This document shows, one piece after another, positions 7,069-16,300 of a stretch of DNA of 64,000 nucleotides; the first letter of the stretch is position 1, and each line of letters starts with the position of its first letter. The notes below the pieces were generated by a model, which saw only the letters and a list, made by a program, of their open reading frames with translations, was not told where the DNA came from and searched no databases. The stretch spans positions 186,001 to 250,000 of the forward strand of contig NZ_JABWRJ020000004.1 in NCBI RefSeq assembly GCF_014268935.2, in the 5' to 3' direction. The DNA comes from Pseudomonas peradeniyensis. GTDB taxonomy: Bacteria; Pseudomonadota; Gammaproteobacteria; Pseudomonadales; Pseudomonadaceae. The position numbers were made by a program, and so were the translations under genes.

Positions 7069-8274
7069 ATGAACGTTGCAAAGGACCCTGCCGCTTTGGC
7101 CCCGGCCAGCACCCTGGACCTGCGTCCACTGATGCTGGTGAACATGGCCTGCACCATGTCGATGATGGCCTTCGTCGCCCTGATCGGCCCCATCGCCCGC
7201 CTGCTGGGCATGGCCACCTGGCAGGCCGGCGCGGCGGTGACCGTCGCCGGCGTGGTCTGGGTGCTGCTGGCGCGGCCCTGGGGGCGCCTGGCCGACCGTT
7301 ATGGCCGGCGCCGCGTGCTGTTGCTGGGCAGTGGCGGCTTCACCCTGGCCTACTGGGTGCTGTGCCTGTTCATCGACGGCGCGTTGCGCTGGCTGCCGGG
7401 CGCGAGCGTGGCGTTCTTCGGGCTGATGCTGGCCCGCGGTCTGATCGGCGCCTTCTATGCCGCGCTGCCGGTGGGCGGCAACGCGCTGATTGCCGACCAT
7501 GTCGAGCCGCAGCGCCGGGCCCGGGCCATGGCTTCGCTGGGCGCGGCCAATGCCGTCGGCCTGGTGGTCGGCCCGGCACTGGCCGCGCTGCTGTCGCGCT
7601 ACAGCCTGAGCCTGCCGTTCTATGCCATGTCGCTGCTGCCGGCGACGGCGTTCGTGGTGCTGCTGTCCAAGCTCAAGCCCCAGCCACTGGCACAAGTCCA
7701 TGCGCCCAATCCGGTGCGCCTGTCCGACCCACGCCTGCGTCGCCCGCTGCTGGTGGCCTTCAGCGCCATGCTGAGCATCACCGTGTCGCAGATCGCCGTC
7801 GGTTTCTTTGCCCTCGACCGCCTGCATCTGGAGGCCGGTGACGCCGCCCAGGCCGCGGGCATCGCCCTGACCTGCGTGGGCGTGGCGCTAATGCTGGCAC
7901 AGGTGTTCCTGCGCAGGCTCGAGTGGCCGCCAGCGAAAATGATCCGTGTCGGCGCCAGTATCTCCGGCCTGGGCTTCGCCGCCGCAGCGCTGGCAACCCA
8001 CGCACCCTGGCTGTGGAGCGCATTCTTCGTCGCTGCGTTTGGCATGGGCTTCGTCTTCCCGGCGTTTTCCGCCCTGGCGGCCAACGCCATGCACGCCAGC
8101 GAACAGGGCGCCACGGCCGGCTCGATCGGCGCCGCCCAAGGCATGGGCGCGGTGATCGGGCCACTGGCCGGCACCCTGGTCTATGCCCTCGACCCGCGCC
8201 TGCCGTTCCTCGCCGTCGGTGCCCTGCTGTTGCTGGTGGGGCTGTGGCCGGCAGCGACCGACCAGCGTCACTGA
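7069..8274 (+). CDS. MFS transporter, 12-helix efflux type
   Basis: This 401-residue permease has about 12 hydrophobic helices and the MFS loop 2-3 motif as GRLADRYGRRRVLL (about 76-89), plus LGAANAVGLVVGPALAAL resembling the antiporter motif C region in helix 5. It resembles DHA1 drug and siderophore exporters. The spacer before it carries a possible Fur box, so iron-controlled export of a siderophore is one idea, but multidrug efflux is equally possible. It is followed after 79 bases by a same-strand regulator gene. Confidence 0.85.
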   Translation: MNVAKDPAALAPASTLDLRPLMLVNMACTMSMMAFVALIGPIARLLGMATWQAGAAVTVAGVVWVLLARPWGRLADRYGRRRVLLLGSGGFTLAYWVLCLFIDGALRWLPGASVAFFGLMLARGLIGAFYAALPVGGNALIADHVEPQRRARAMASLGAANAVGLVVGPALAALLSRYSLSLPFYAMSLLPATAFVVLLSKLKPQPLAQVHAPNPVRLSDPRLRRPLLVAFSAMLSITVSQIAVGFFALDRLHLEAGDAAQAAGIALTCVGVALMLAQVFLRRLEWPPAKMIRVGASISGLGFAAAALATHAPWLWSAFFVAAFGMGFVFPAFSALAANAMHASEQGATAGSIGAAQGMGAVIGPLAGTLVYALDPRLPFLAVGALLLLVGLWPAATDQRH

Positions 8275-8353
8275 GACGCACAGCGCGCAAGCCTGCAGAG
8301 TGTGTTTTAATGCCTCGCCCATTATTTTTGACACCTCTGCAAACAAGGCGGCT

Positions 8354-8899
8354 ATGGACACGGGGACACGACTCAAACTGGTGCGTGAACGCAACAACCT
8401 CTCCCAACGGGAACTGGCCCGCCGCAGCGGCCTGACCAACTCGACGATCTCGCAGATCGAGCAGAACCGGGTCAGCCCTTCGGTCAGTTCCCTCAAGAAA
8501 CTGCTCGAAGGGATCCCCATGTCCCTGGCGGAGTTCTTCAGTTTCGACGAGCCGGTGCGCGAGGAACGTTACGTTTTCCGTGGCGGCGAGCAGCCCGACC
8601 TGGGCCGTAACGGCCTGCGCATGCTGCTGGTCGGTGCCAGCGTCGAGGGCCGGCAGATGCGCATGCTGCGCGAGCTGTATGCGCCGGGCGCCGACTCCGG
8701 CGAGCCGATCGTCCACGCCGAAGGCGAGGAATGCGGCCTGGTCACCCGTGGCACCATGGAGCTGTGGGTCGACGGCCAGGTCAGCGTGCTTAACGCCGGC
8801 GACGGTTACTACATCCCCACCACCCTGCCCCACACCTTCAAGAACATCGGTCCCGACGAGGCCGAGATCATCAGCGCCAACACCCCGGCGAACTTCTGA
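8354..8899 (+). CDS. XRE-family regulator with C-terminal cupin (PuuR-like)
   Basis: The 181-residue protein has an N-terminal HTH (LVRERNNLSQRELARRSGL followed by TNSTISQIEQNRVSPSVSSL, about 8-47) and a C-terminal cupin (about 110-178, with EPIVHAEGEECGLVTRG and GDGYYIPTTLPHTFKN). This layout is shared by PuuR and related regulators that sense small metabolites such as putrescine. The start at 8354 is preceded by AAGGCGG. No polyamine genes lie nearby, so its targets are unknown; autoregulation or control of the neighbouring transporter is possible. Confidence 0.87.
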   Translation: MDTGTRLKLVRERNNLSQRELARRSGLTNSTISQIEQNRVSPSVSSLKKLLEGIPMSLAEFFSFDEPVREERYVFRGGEQPDLGRNGLRMLLVGASVEGRQMRMLRELYAPGADSGEPIVHAEGEECGLVTRGTMELWVDGQVSVLNAGDGYYIPTTLPHTFKNIGPDEAEIISANTPANF

Positions 8900-8906
8900 T
8901 TCGCGC

Positions 8907-9194
8907 ATGACCACCGTCGCCAGCCGCGAGGCGTATCAGTGCCTGCGCGATGCCGCCCTTGGCGTGCGGCTGCTGGTGACGGTCGCCCGCCTGGCCGGCG
9001 GGCAGGTCGAGGTGCTGGTCGACGGCTGGCGCCTGACCCTGGTGCTGGACGGCGAAGGCCTGGTCCACTGCAGCCACTGCCAGAGCCCGGATGGACGCCA
9101 GGGCGCGCTGGACGACTGGCACCGCTACGGCACCAATCCGGTGGATCACCTGAGCATCTGGGAACGCGGGCAAATAGAGTGGCTGCTGGTCTGA
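8907..9194 (+). CDS. small conserved hypothetical protein
   Basis: This 95-residue protein begins seven bases after the regulator stop and is probably co-transcribed with it. It starts MTTVASREAYQCLRDAALG and contains a CSHC pair in VHCSHCQSPDGRQ (about 56-68), which could bind metal, and ends DHLSIWERGQIEWLLV. It looks like a small family I associate with Pseudomonas (perhaps DUF7693), without known function. The alternative longer frame upstream is shadow of the cupin gene. Confidence 0.65.
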   Translation: MTTVASREAYQCLRDAALGVRLLVTVARLAGGQVEVLVDGWRLTLVLDGEGLVHCSHCQSPDGRQGALDDWHRYGTNPVDHLSIWERGQIEWLLV

Positions 9195-9234
9195 TGCGCG
9201 CAGATCACACAGGGACAAAGTAGCAAGCATCACC

Positions 9235-9316
9235 AGCGTGGGAGCGGGCTTGCCCCGCGAGCACCGGCGGAGCCGGTGCCATACACCTCATCGCGGGGCA
9301 AGCCCGCTCCCACGCT
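9235..9316. repeat. REP inverted pair (BIME-like)
   Basis: Two 26-base arms, 9235-9260 and 9291-9316, are perfect reverse complements (AGCGTGGGAGCGGGCTTGCC at the start of the left arm). Between them is a small hairpin of GCACCGGC and its complement. This is the standard Pseudomonas REP doublet mobilised by RAYT transposases. It sits between convergent genes. Confidence 0.9.
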
Positions 9317-9371
9317 GTCCCAGTAAAATCAAAGATTCAGGTTTTCCATAAGAGCGGCATAGCCCAGATCA

Positions 9372-9971
9372 TCATGCCTGCCTGACCAAAGCCTGCTCGA
9401 CGAAATCCAGACGGTCCTGGCCGAAGAACATCTGCCCGTCGATGAAGAACGTCGGCGCCCCGAACACGCCACGTTCGACCGCCTCCTCGGTGGCTTTGCG
9501 CAAGGCGTCCTTGACCTCGGGCCGCGCGGCCAACTCCAGGAACATCTCGGCATCGAAGCCACCCGCAGCCAGGGTCTCACCCAACACCACAGGGTCTCCC
9601 AGATTGCGCCCGTGTACGAACAACCCTTCGAACAGCACCTTCAACAGCGCCTCGAACCGCGCTTCGGCAAACAACTGAACGCCGATCAGCCCGCGCATCA
9701 GGTTCAGGGTATTGATTGGAAACCCTGGCGGCAGGGTCAGGGGCACGCCATAGCGATCGGCATAGCGCTTGAGGTCGATGCGCATATAGCGCCCCTTGGC
9801 CGGCACCATGACCGGCGAGGCGTTGCCGGTGGCCTGGAACACCCCGCCCAACAGGATCGGCTTGTACACCAACCGCGCCCCGTGACGCGCGCACAGGGCG
9901 GGTAGCTGGGTCGAGGCCAGGTAAGTGGCCGGGCTGCCCAGGTCCAGGAAGAACTCGACGGTCTTGCTCAT
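9372..9971 (-). CDS. 2-hydroxychromene-2-carboxylate isomerase, DsbA-like fold
   Basis: The 199-residue protein begins VEFFLDLGSPATYLASTQLPA, where the usual CxxC of DsbA is replaced by a Ser-containing SPATY, as in HCCA isomerases and kappa-class glutathione transferases. VFGAPTFFIDGQMFFGQDRLDFVE near the C-terminus (about 168-191) is the cis-Pro loop and glutathione-binding end of the family. These enzymes act on aromatic ring-cleavage products or glutathione conjugates. It lies 27 bases downstream of the SDR gene on the same strand, probably in the same TetR-controlled operon. Confidence 0.85.
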   Translation of the reverse strand: MSKTVEFFLDLGSPATYLASTQLPALCARHGARLVYKPILLGGVFQATGNASPVMVPAKGRYMRIDLKRYADRYGVPLTLPPGFPINTLNLMRGLIGVQLFAEARFEALLKVLFEGLFVHGRNLGDPVVLGETLAAGGFDAEMFLELAARPEVKDALRKATEEAVERGVFGAPTFFIDGQMFFGQDRLDFVEQALVRQA

Positions 9972-9998
9972 GATTCGTTCCTTGTATGAGGGTGTGAC

Positions 9999-10730
9999 TT
10001 ACCAGCGCTCCATCCACGGGCGCAGGTCAAGTTCGAAGGTCCAGGCGTCCCGTGGCTGGGCGTGCAGGAACCAGTAGCTGTCGGCGATGTGCGCGGGATC
10101 AAGGATGCCGTCCTGGTCCTTGAGCGCATAGCGTTCGGGGAAGTTGTCGCGGATGAACGCGGTGTCGATCGCGCCGTCGACCACCACATGGGCGACATGG
10201 ATGTTCCGCGGCCCAAGCTCTCGCGCCATGCTCTGGGCCAGGGCGCGCAGGCCGTGCTTGGCCCCGGCGAAGGCGGCGAAACCGGCCGCGCCGCGGGTAC
10301 CGGCGGTGGCGCCGGTAAAGAGAATAGTGCCGCGCTCGCGGGTCACCATGCGCCGGGCGACCGCCTGGGCGGTGAGAAAGCCGGCGAAGCAGGCCATCTC
10401 CCAGATCTTGAAGTACTTGCGCGGGGTTTCCTCGAGGATGCTGCACGGGACATTGGCGCCGATATTGAAGACAAAGGCCTCGATCGGGCCGACATCGCGC
10501 TCGATGGCCTCGACCAGCTCGGCCACCTCCTCTTCCTTGCGCGCATCCGACCCGAAGCCATGAGCCTGACCGCCTGCGGCGCGGATCTCGTCGACCAGCG
10601 GCTGCAGCTTGTCCGCCTGGCGCCGGGTGACACAGGCGACATACCCCTCGCGGGCGAAACGCTTGGCGATCTCGCCACCGGTGGCGTCGCCAGCGCCGAT
10701 CACCAGCACGACCTTTTGTTGTTCTGCCAT
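9999..10730 (-). CDS. SDR family protein lacking the catalytic Tyr
   Basis: The 243-residue Rossmann protein starts at ATG 10730 (GGAG six bases upstream); an ATG four codons earlier has no ribosome site. The cofactor loop is VLVIGAGDATGGEIAKRF, a poor match to the TGxxxGxG of classical SDRs. The active-site YxxxK reads FAGAK (in AGFAAFAGAKHG, about residue 150), so Phe replaces Tyr while Lys stays; NIGA and the TGATAG strand remain. This agrees with the SDR_c10 subgroup described as lacking the usual Tyr. Its reaction is unknown. It is divergent from a TetR gene and upstream of a DsbA-like isomerase. Confidence 0.85.
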   Translation of the reverse strand: MAEQQKVVLVIGAGDATGGEIAKRFAREGYVACVTRRQADKLQPLVDEIRAAGGQAHGFGSDARKEEEVAELVEAIERDVGPIEAFVFNIGANVPCSILEETPRKYFKIWEMACFAGFLTAQAVARRMVTRERGTILFTGATAGTRGAAGFAAFAGAKHGLRALAQSMARELGPRNIHVAHVVVDGAIDTAFIRDNFPERYALKDQDGILDPAHIADSYWFLHAQPRDAWTFELDLRPWMERW

Positions 10731-10753
10731 GGACCGCTCCATTGATGAATGAT

Positions 10754-10766
10754 CGTTTAGTAAACG
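10754..10766. promoter_or_regulatory. TetR-type operator palindrome
   Basis: CGTTTAGTAAACG is a perfect palindrome around a central base, placed between the divergent SDR (ATG 10730) and TetR (ATG 10820) genes. Sequences of this kind are common operators for the small TetR proteins that control SDR genes, so it probably regulates both directions. Confidence 0.65.
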
Positions 10767-10819
10767 AACGCTATGCTACGATCAGCTTATCGTCAAGCCC
10801 GCGCCAAGAGGTTCCGCGC

Positions 10820-11383
10820 ATGCGCTACAGCACCGAACACAAGCAACAGACCCGCGAGAAGCTGCTGGCCAGCAGCGGCGCCCTGGCCAAACGCGGGGGT
10901 TTCGCCGCTACTGGCGTAGCCGGATTGATGAAGGCCATCGGCCTGACCGGCGGCGCCTTCTACAACCATTTCCCGTCCAAGGACGACCTGTTCAGCGAGA
11001 TCGTCCGCCGCGAACTGGCCAACAGCCCGTTGGCGCGCCTGGTCGAGCGTGGCGCCGACCGCCCCCGGCTCAGGCGCCTGCTCGAGCAATACCTGAGCCT
11101 GGCCCACCTGCACAATGCCGAGGGCGGCTGCCCGCTGCCGCCATTGGGCGTGGAGATCGCCCGCGCCGAGCGACCGGTGCGCGAACAGGCCGAGCACTGG
11201 CTGGTGGAACTGCACCAGGCGTGGAGCGAGACCCTCGACGACCCCGAGCTGGCCTGGGCCTTGCTCAGTCAGTGCGTCGGCGCGTTGGTGGTGGGCCGTA
11301 TGCTGGCCAGCGAGCCGGTGCAGGCGCAGGTGCTGGACGCCAGCCGTAAACTGGTCGGACGGGTCTTCGATGAGGCTCGCTAG
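10820..11383 (+). CDS. TetR/AcrR family repressor
   Basis: The 187-residue protein has the N-terminal TetR helix-turn-helix: REKLLASSGALAKRGGFAATGVAGLMKAIGLTGGAFYNHFPSKDDLF (about 12-58), with the typical FYNHFPSK recognition end. The rest is the ligand-binding helical domain. The start at 10820 has AGAGG upstream and follows the operator palindrome; a longer frame would read through the operator. It likely represses the divergent SDR/isomerase pair and itself. Its last 14 bases overlap the next gene. Confidence 0.9.
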   Translation: MRYSTEHKQQTREKLLASSGALAKRGGFAATGVAGLMKAIGLTGGAFYNHFPSKDDLFSEIVRRELANSPLARLVERGADRPRLRRLLEQYLSLAHLHNAEGGCPLPPLGVEIARAERPVREQAEHWLVELHQAWSETLDDPELAWALLSQCVGALVVGRMLASEPVQAQVLDASRKLVGRVFDEAR

Positions 11384-11963
11384 TACCCTGCTCGGACTGC
11401 TGCTGGCCCTGCCCGCCTTCGCCCAGGAACGTTGCCCGGCCGGGCAATACCAGGTATGCCTGGTGGTGTGTTTCTGCGCGCCCATTGACCCCAACCAGGG
11501 CGGCCAGGTGCTGCAGGATGTCGAGCGCATGGCCACCGGCAGCCTGGTGTTCGCCCTGCGCCAGGCTCGCGACGAGGCCACCGCCAGCGGCAGCCAGCCG
11601 ATCCCCTTGCATATCCGCGCCCAGCTCGAGCCCTGGTACGACTTCGCCGTGCTCGACGCGGCGCGCTACCGGGTGGGCGATGAACATCAGATCAGCGCCG
11701 CCAATGCATTGCTGCAGAACCCGGATGTCAACGCGGTGACCCTGATCGACACCATCATCTTCCGCCGCAGCGCCGATGCCGAGGACAACGTGGCGCTGTG
11801 GTCCCATGAACTCAAGCATGTGCAGCAGTACCAGGAACTGGGGGTGGAGGAATTCGCCCGGCGCTATACCCGCGATTACCAGGCGCTGGAGGGGCCGGCT
11901 TACGAGATCGAGGCGCAGGTGGCCAAGGCGTTGCGCGAAAAAGCATCCGGCGGGCCACGCTGA
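11370..11963 (+). CDS. secreted HExxH (DUF4157-like) metallopeptidase-type protein
   Basis: The 197-residue protein has a signal peptide (MRLASTLLGLLLALPAFA, cleavage before QERC) and a Cys-rich mature start (CPAGQYQVCLVVCFC). The zinc site is SHELKHVQQYQELG (about residue 150), an HExxH with the HxxQ that marks DUF4157 proteins, and a downstream Glu in GPAYEIEAQ could be the third ligand. It therefore looks like a periplasmic zincin. Peptidase activity is not proven, and many relatives are uncharacterised. It starts inside the TetR gene (14-base overlap), so the two are translated from one message. Confidence 0.7.
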   Translation: MRLASTLLGLLLALPAFAQERCPAGQYQVCLVVCFCAPIDPNQGGQVLQDVERMATGSLVFALRQARDEATASGSQPIPLHIRAQLEPWYDFAVLDAARYRVGDEHQISAANALLQNPDVNAVTLIDTIIFRRSADAEDNVALWSHELKHVQQYQELGVEEFARRYTRDYQALEGPAYEIEAQVAKALREKASGGPR

Positions 11964-12035
11964 TTACACCGCCGCTCCTACAGGTAACGAAGCTGCCTTG
12001 AAATCATGCGTCCGGATCGATGACGGCACCCGACC

Positions 12036-12052
12036 TATCATTGCGCGTGATA
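12036..12052. promoter_or_regulatory. palindrome upstream of mexE, possible LysR-type site
   Basis: TATCA-N7-TGATA is a perfect interrupted palindrome 83 bases before the mexE ATG. LysR-type activators such as MexT recognise T-N11-A palindromes of this form. The rest of 11964-12135 shows no other clear signal except a GGAG site just before the ATG. Confidence 0.4.
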
Positions 12053-12135
12053 ATAACCTTCGCTCCGTTTGATTCGTGCGCCGCGCGCAAGACACTCACA
12101 CTCCGCCCACTACTAATACATTGGCGGAGTTCTCC

Positions 12136-13377
12136 ATGGATCACTCACTCAAACCCTTGCGCTTCCCCCTCGCTGCCCTGGCAGTGGTGGTGCTCAGCGC
12201 TTGCGGTCGCACCCCCGACGCCGTGCAGGCTCCCGCCGCGCCCAAGGTCAGCGTAGCCAAGGTGATCGAGCAGCCGATCAACGAATGGGACGAGTTCACC
12301 GGCCGCCTCGAAGCGCCGGAAACCGTCGAAGTGCGCCCACGGGTGTCCGGCCAGATCGACCAGGTGGCCTTCACCGAAGGCGCCCAGGTCAAGAAAGGCG
12401 ACCTGCTGTTCCAGATCGACCCGCGCCCGTTCCAGGCTGAAGTGCGCCGCCTCGAAGCCCAGCTGCAACAAGCCAAGGCCACCGCCATCCGCAGTGCCAA
12501 CGAAGCCCGCCGTGGCGAGCGCCTGCGCGACAGCAACGCGATTTCCGCAGAACTGGCCGAGTCGCGCAGCAGCGCCGCCGCCGAGGCCCGCGCCGGGGTC
12601 GACGCGATCCAGGCCCAGCTCGACCTGGCCCGCCTGAACCTGAGCTTCACCCGCGTCACCGCGCCGATCAGTGGCCGTGTCAGCCGCGCCCAGTTCACCG
12701 CCGGCAACATCGTCAGCGCCGATGTCACCCCGCTGACCAGCGTGGTCTCCACCGACAAGGTCTACGCCTACTTCGACGCCGACGAGCGCGTGTACCTCAA
12801 GTACAGCCAGCTAGCCCGCGACGGCCAGCGCGGCCAGAGCACCCCGGTGTACCTGGGCCTGACCAACGAGACCGGCAACCCGCACCTGGGCCAGATGAAC
12901 TTCGTCGACAACCAGGTCAACCCGCGCACCGGCACCATCCGTGGCCGCGCCGTGTTCGACAACCGCGACGGCCAGTTCACCCCCGGCCTGTACGCGCGCC
13001 TGAAGCTGGTCGGCAGCGCCCAGTACGACGCCGTGCTGATCAACGACGAAGCGGTCGGCACCGACCTTGGCAAGAAGTTCGTGCTGGTCATGGACAAGGA
13101 CAACAAGGCCGCCTACCGCGCCGTGGAACTGGGGCCGAAGCTCGAAGGCCTGCGCATCGTGCGCAGCGGCCTGGGCAAGGACGACCGCATCGTGGTCAAG
13201 GGCCTGCAGCGTGTGCGCCCGGGTTCGCCGGTCACGCCTGAGGAAACCCAGATGGCCAGCGAACAGACCCTCGCCGCCCTCGCCCAGCAGCGCCAGGCCC
13301 TCGAAGCCAGCAACCCGGCGCCGAAGGTTGCCGGCGCCAATGTCAAAGTCGCCAGCGCCCAAGCGCCGCGCGGTTAA
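12136..13377 (+). CDS. mexE: RND efflux periplasmic adaptor, MexE-like
   Basis: The 413-residue lipoprotein has a signal ending in the lipobox LSAC (about residues 20-23), a barrel-sandwich half-motif (VRPRVSGQIDQVAFTEGAQVKKGD), a coiled-coil hairpin, the second half-motif (FTRVTAPISGRVSRAQF) and a C-terminal membrane-proximal domain. Length and sequence fit MexE. The ATG at 12136 is chosen for the GGAG six bases upstream and the signal peptide it creates; the frame is open 20 codons further. It is the first gene of a mexE-mexF-oprN operon exporting antibiotics such as chloramphenicol and quinolones in P. aeruginosa. Confidence 0.88.
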   Translation: MDHSLKPLRFPLAALAVVVLSACGRTPDAVQAPAAPKVSVAKVIEQPINEWDEFTGRLEAPETVEVRPRVSGQIDQVAFTEGAQVKKGDLLFQIDPRPFQAEVRRLEAQLQQAKATAIRSANEARRGERLRDSNAISAELAESRSSAAAEARAGVDAIQAQLDLARLNLSFTRVTAPISGRVSRAQFTAGNIVSADVTPLTSVVSTDKVYAYFDADERVYLKYSQLARDGQRGQSTPVYLGLTNETGNPHLGQMNFVDNQVNPRTGTIRGRAVFDNRDGQFTPGLYARLKLVGSAQYDAVLINDEAVGTDLGKKFVLVMDKDNKAAYRAVELGPKLEGLRIVRSGLGKDDRIVVKGLQRVRPGSPVTPEETQMASEQTLAALAQQRQALEASNPAPKVAGANVKVASAQAPRG

Positions 13378-13389
13378 GGGACAACACCG

Positions 13390-16300
13390 ATGAACTTTTC
13401 GAAATTCTTCATTACCCGGCCGATCTTCGCCGCGGTGCTGTCGCTGGTGCTGCTGATCGCGGGCTCGATCTCGCTGTTCCAGCTGCCGATCAGCGAATAC
13501 CCCGAAGTGGTGCCGCCCACCGTGGTGGTGCGCGCCAACTTCCCCGGCGCCAACCCCAAGGTGATCGGCGAGACCGTCGCCGCGCCCCTGGAGCAGGCCA
13601 TCACCGGTGTCGAGAACATGCTGTACATGTCCTCGCAGTCCACCGCCGACGGCAAGCTGACACTGACCATCACCTTCGCCCTCGGTACCGACCTGGACAA
13701 CGCCCAGGTCCAGGTGCAGAACCGCGTGACCCGCACCCAGCCCAAGCTGCCGGAAGAGGTGACGCGTATCGGTATCACCGTCGACAAGGCCTCGCCCGAC
13801 CTGACCATGGTCGTGCACCTGACCTCGCCGGACAACCGCTACGACATGCTCTACCTGTCCAACTACGCCATCCTCAACATCAAGGATGAGCTGGCGCGCC
13901 TGGGCGGCGTCGGTGACGTGCAGCTGTTCGGCATGGGCGACTACTCGCTGCGGGTGTGGCTCGACCCGAACAAGACCGCTTCGCGCAACCTGACCGCCAG
14001 CGACGTGGTGGCCGCCATTCGCGAGCAGAACCGCCAGGTCGCCGCCGGCCAGCTGGGCGCCCCGCCCGCCCCGGGTTCGACCAGCTTCCAGCTGTCGATC
14101 AACACCCAAGGCCGCCTGGTCAACGAGGAAGAGTTCGAGAACATCATCATCCGTGCCGGCGCCAACGGCGAGATCACGCGCCTGAAGGACATCGCCCGGG
14201 TCGAGCTCGGCTCCAGCCAGTATGCCCTGCGCTCGCTGCTGAACAACCAGCCGGCGGTGGCCATCCCGATCTTCCAGCGCCCGGGCTCCAACGCCATCGA
14301 GATCTCCGACGAAGTGCGGGCGAAGATGGCCGAGCTGAAGAAAGAGTTCCCGGAAGGCATGGACTACAGCATCGTCTATGACCCGACCGTGTTCGTCCGT
14401 GGCTCCATCGAAGCGGTGGTACACACCCTGTTCGAAGCGCTGATCCTGGTCGTGCTGGTGGTGATCCTGTTCCTGCAGACCTGGCGCGCCTCGATCATCC
14501 CGCTGATGGCCGTGCCGGTCTCGCTGATCGGCACCTTCGCGGTGATGCACCTGTTCGGCTTCTCGCTCAACGCGCTGTCGTTGTTCGGCCTGGTGCTGGC
14601 CATCGGTATCGTGGTGGACGACGCCATCGTCGTGGTGGAGAACGTCGAGCGTAACATCGGCCTAGGCCTGAAACCGCTGGAAGCCACGCAGAAGGCCATG
14701 AGCGAAGTGACCGGCCCGATCATCGCCACCGCCCTGGTGCTGTGCGCCGTGTTCGTGCCCGCCGCATTCATCTCGGGGCTTACCGGGCAGTTCTACAAGC
14801 AGTTCGCCCTGACCATCGCCATCTCCACCGTGATCTCGGCGTTCAACTCGCTGACCCTGTCGCCGGCCCTGGCTGCCGTGCTGCTCAAGGACCACCACGC
14901 GCCCAAGGACCGTTTCTCGCGGTTCCTCGAGAAGCTGCTGGGCAGCTGGCTGTTCGCTCCGTTCAACCGCTTCTTCGACCGCGCCAGCCATGGCTATGTC
15001 GGCGGCGTGCGTCGGGTCATCCGCTCCAGCGGCATTGCCCTGTTCGTCTATGCCGGTTTGATGGGCCTGACCTACCTGGGCTTCTCGTCCACCCCGACCG
15101 GCTTCGTCCCGGCCCAGGACAAGCAGTACCTGGTGGCCTTCGCCCAGCTGCCTGACGCCGCCAGCCTCGACCGTACCGAGGCGGTGATCAAGAAGATGAG
15201 CGAGATCGCCCTCAAGCAACCGGGCGTGGCCGATTCGGTGGCCTTCCCGGGCCTGTCGATCAACGGTTTCACCAACAGCCCGAACAGCGGCATCGTGTTC
15301 ACCCCGCTCAAGCCGTTCGACGAGCGCAAGGACCCGAGCCAGTCGGCGGCGGCCATCGCGGCAGCCCTGAACGCCCAGTTCGCCGATATCCAGGACGCCT
15401 ACATCGCGATCTTCCCGCCTCCGCCGGTCCAAGGCCTGGGCACCATCGGCGGCTTCCGCCTGCAGATCGAGGACCGTGGCAACCTGGGCTACGAAGCGCT
15501 GTACAAAGAGACCCAGAACATCATCGCCAAGAGCCACAACGTACCGGAACTGGCGGGCCTGTTCACCAGTTACCAGGTCAACGTGCCGCAGGTCGATGCC
15601 GCCATCGACCGGGAAAAGGCCAAGACCCACGGCGTGGCGATCAATGACATCTTCGACACCCTGCAGGTCTACCTGGGCTCGCTGTACACCAACGACTTCA
15701 ACCGCTTTGGCCGCACCTACCAGGTCAACGTCCAGGCCGAGCAGCAGTTCCGCCTCGATGCCGAGCAGATCGGCCAGCTGAAGGTGCGCAACAACCTGGG
15801 CGAGATGATCCCGCTGGCGACCTTCCTCAAGGTCAGCGACACCTCCGGGCCTGACCGGGTCATGCACTACAACGGCTTCATCACCGCCGAGATCAACGGT
15901 GCCGCAGCCCCCGGCTACAGCTCCGGCCAGGCCGAGGCGGCAATCGAGAAACTGCTCAAGGAGGAACTGCCCAACGGCATGACCTTCGAGTGGACCGACC
16001 TGACCTACCAGCAGATCCTCTCGGGCAACACCGCGCTGTTCGTGTTCCCGCTCTGCGTGCTGCTGGCCTTCCTGGTGCTGGCCGCCCAGTACGAGAGCTG
16101 GAGCCTGCCGCTGGCGGTGATCCTGATCGTGCCGATGACCCTGCTGTCGGCCATCACCGGGGTGATCGTCTCCGGTGGCGACAACAACATCTTCACCCAG
16201 ATCGGCTTGATCGTACTGGTGGGCCTGGCGTGCAAGAACGCGATCCTGATCGTCGAGTTCGCCAAGGATGAACAGGCCAAGGGCCTCGACCCGCTGGCCG

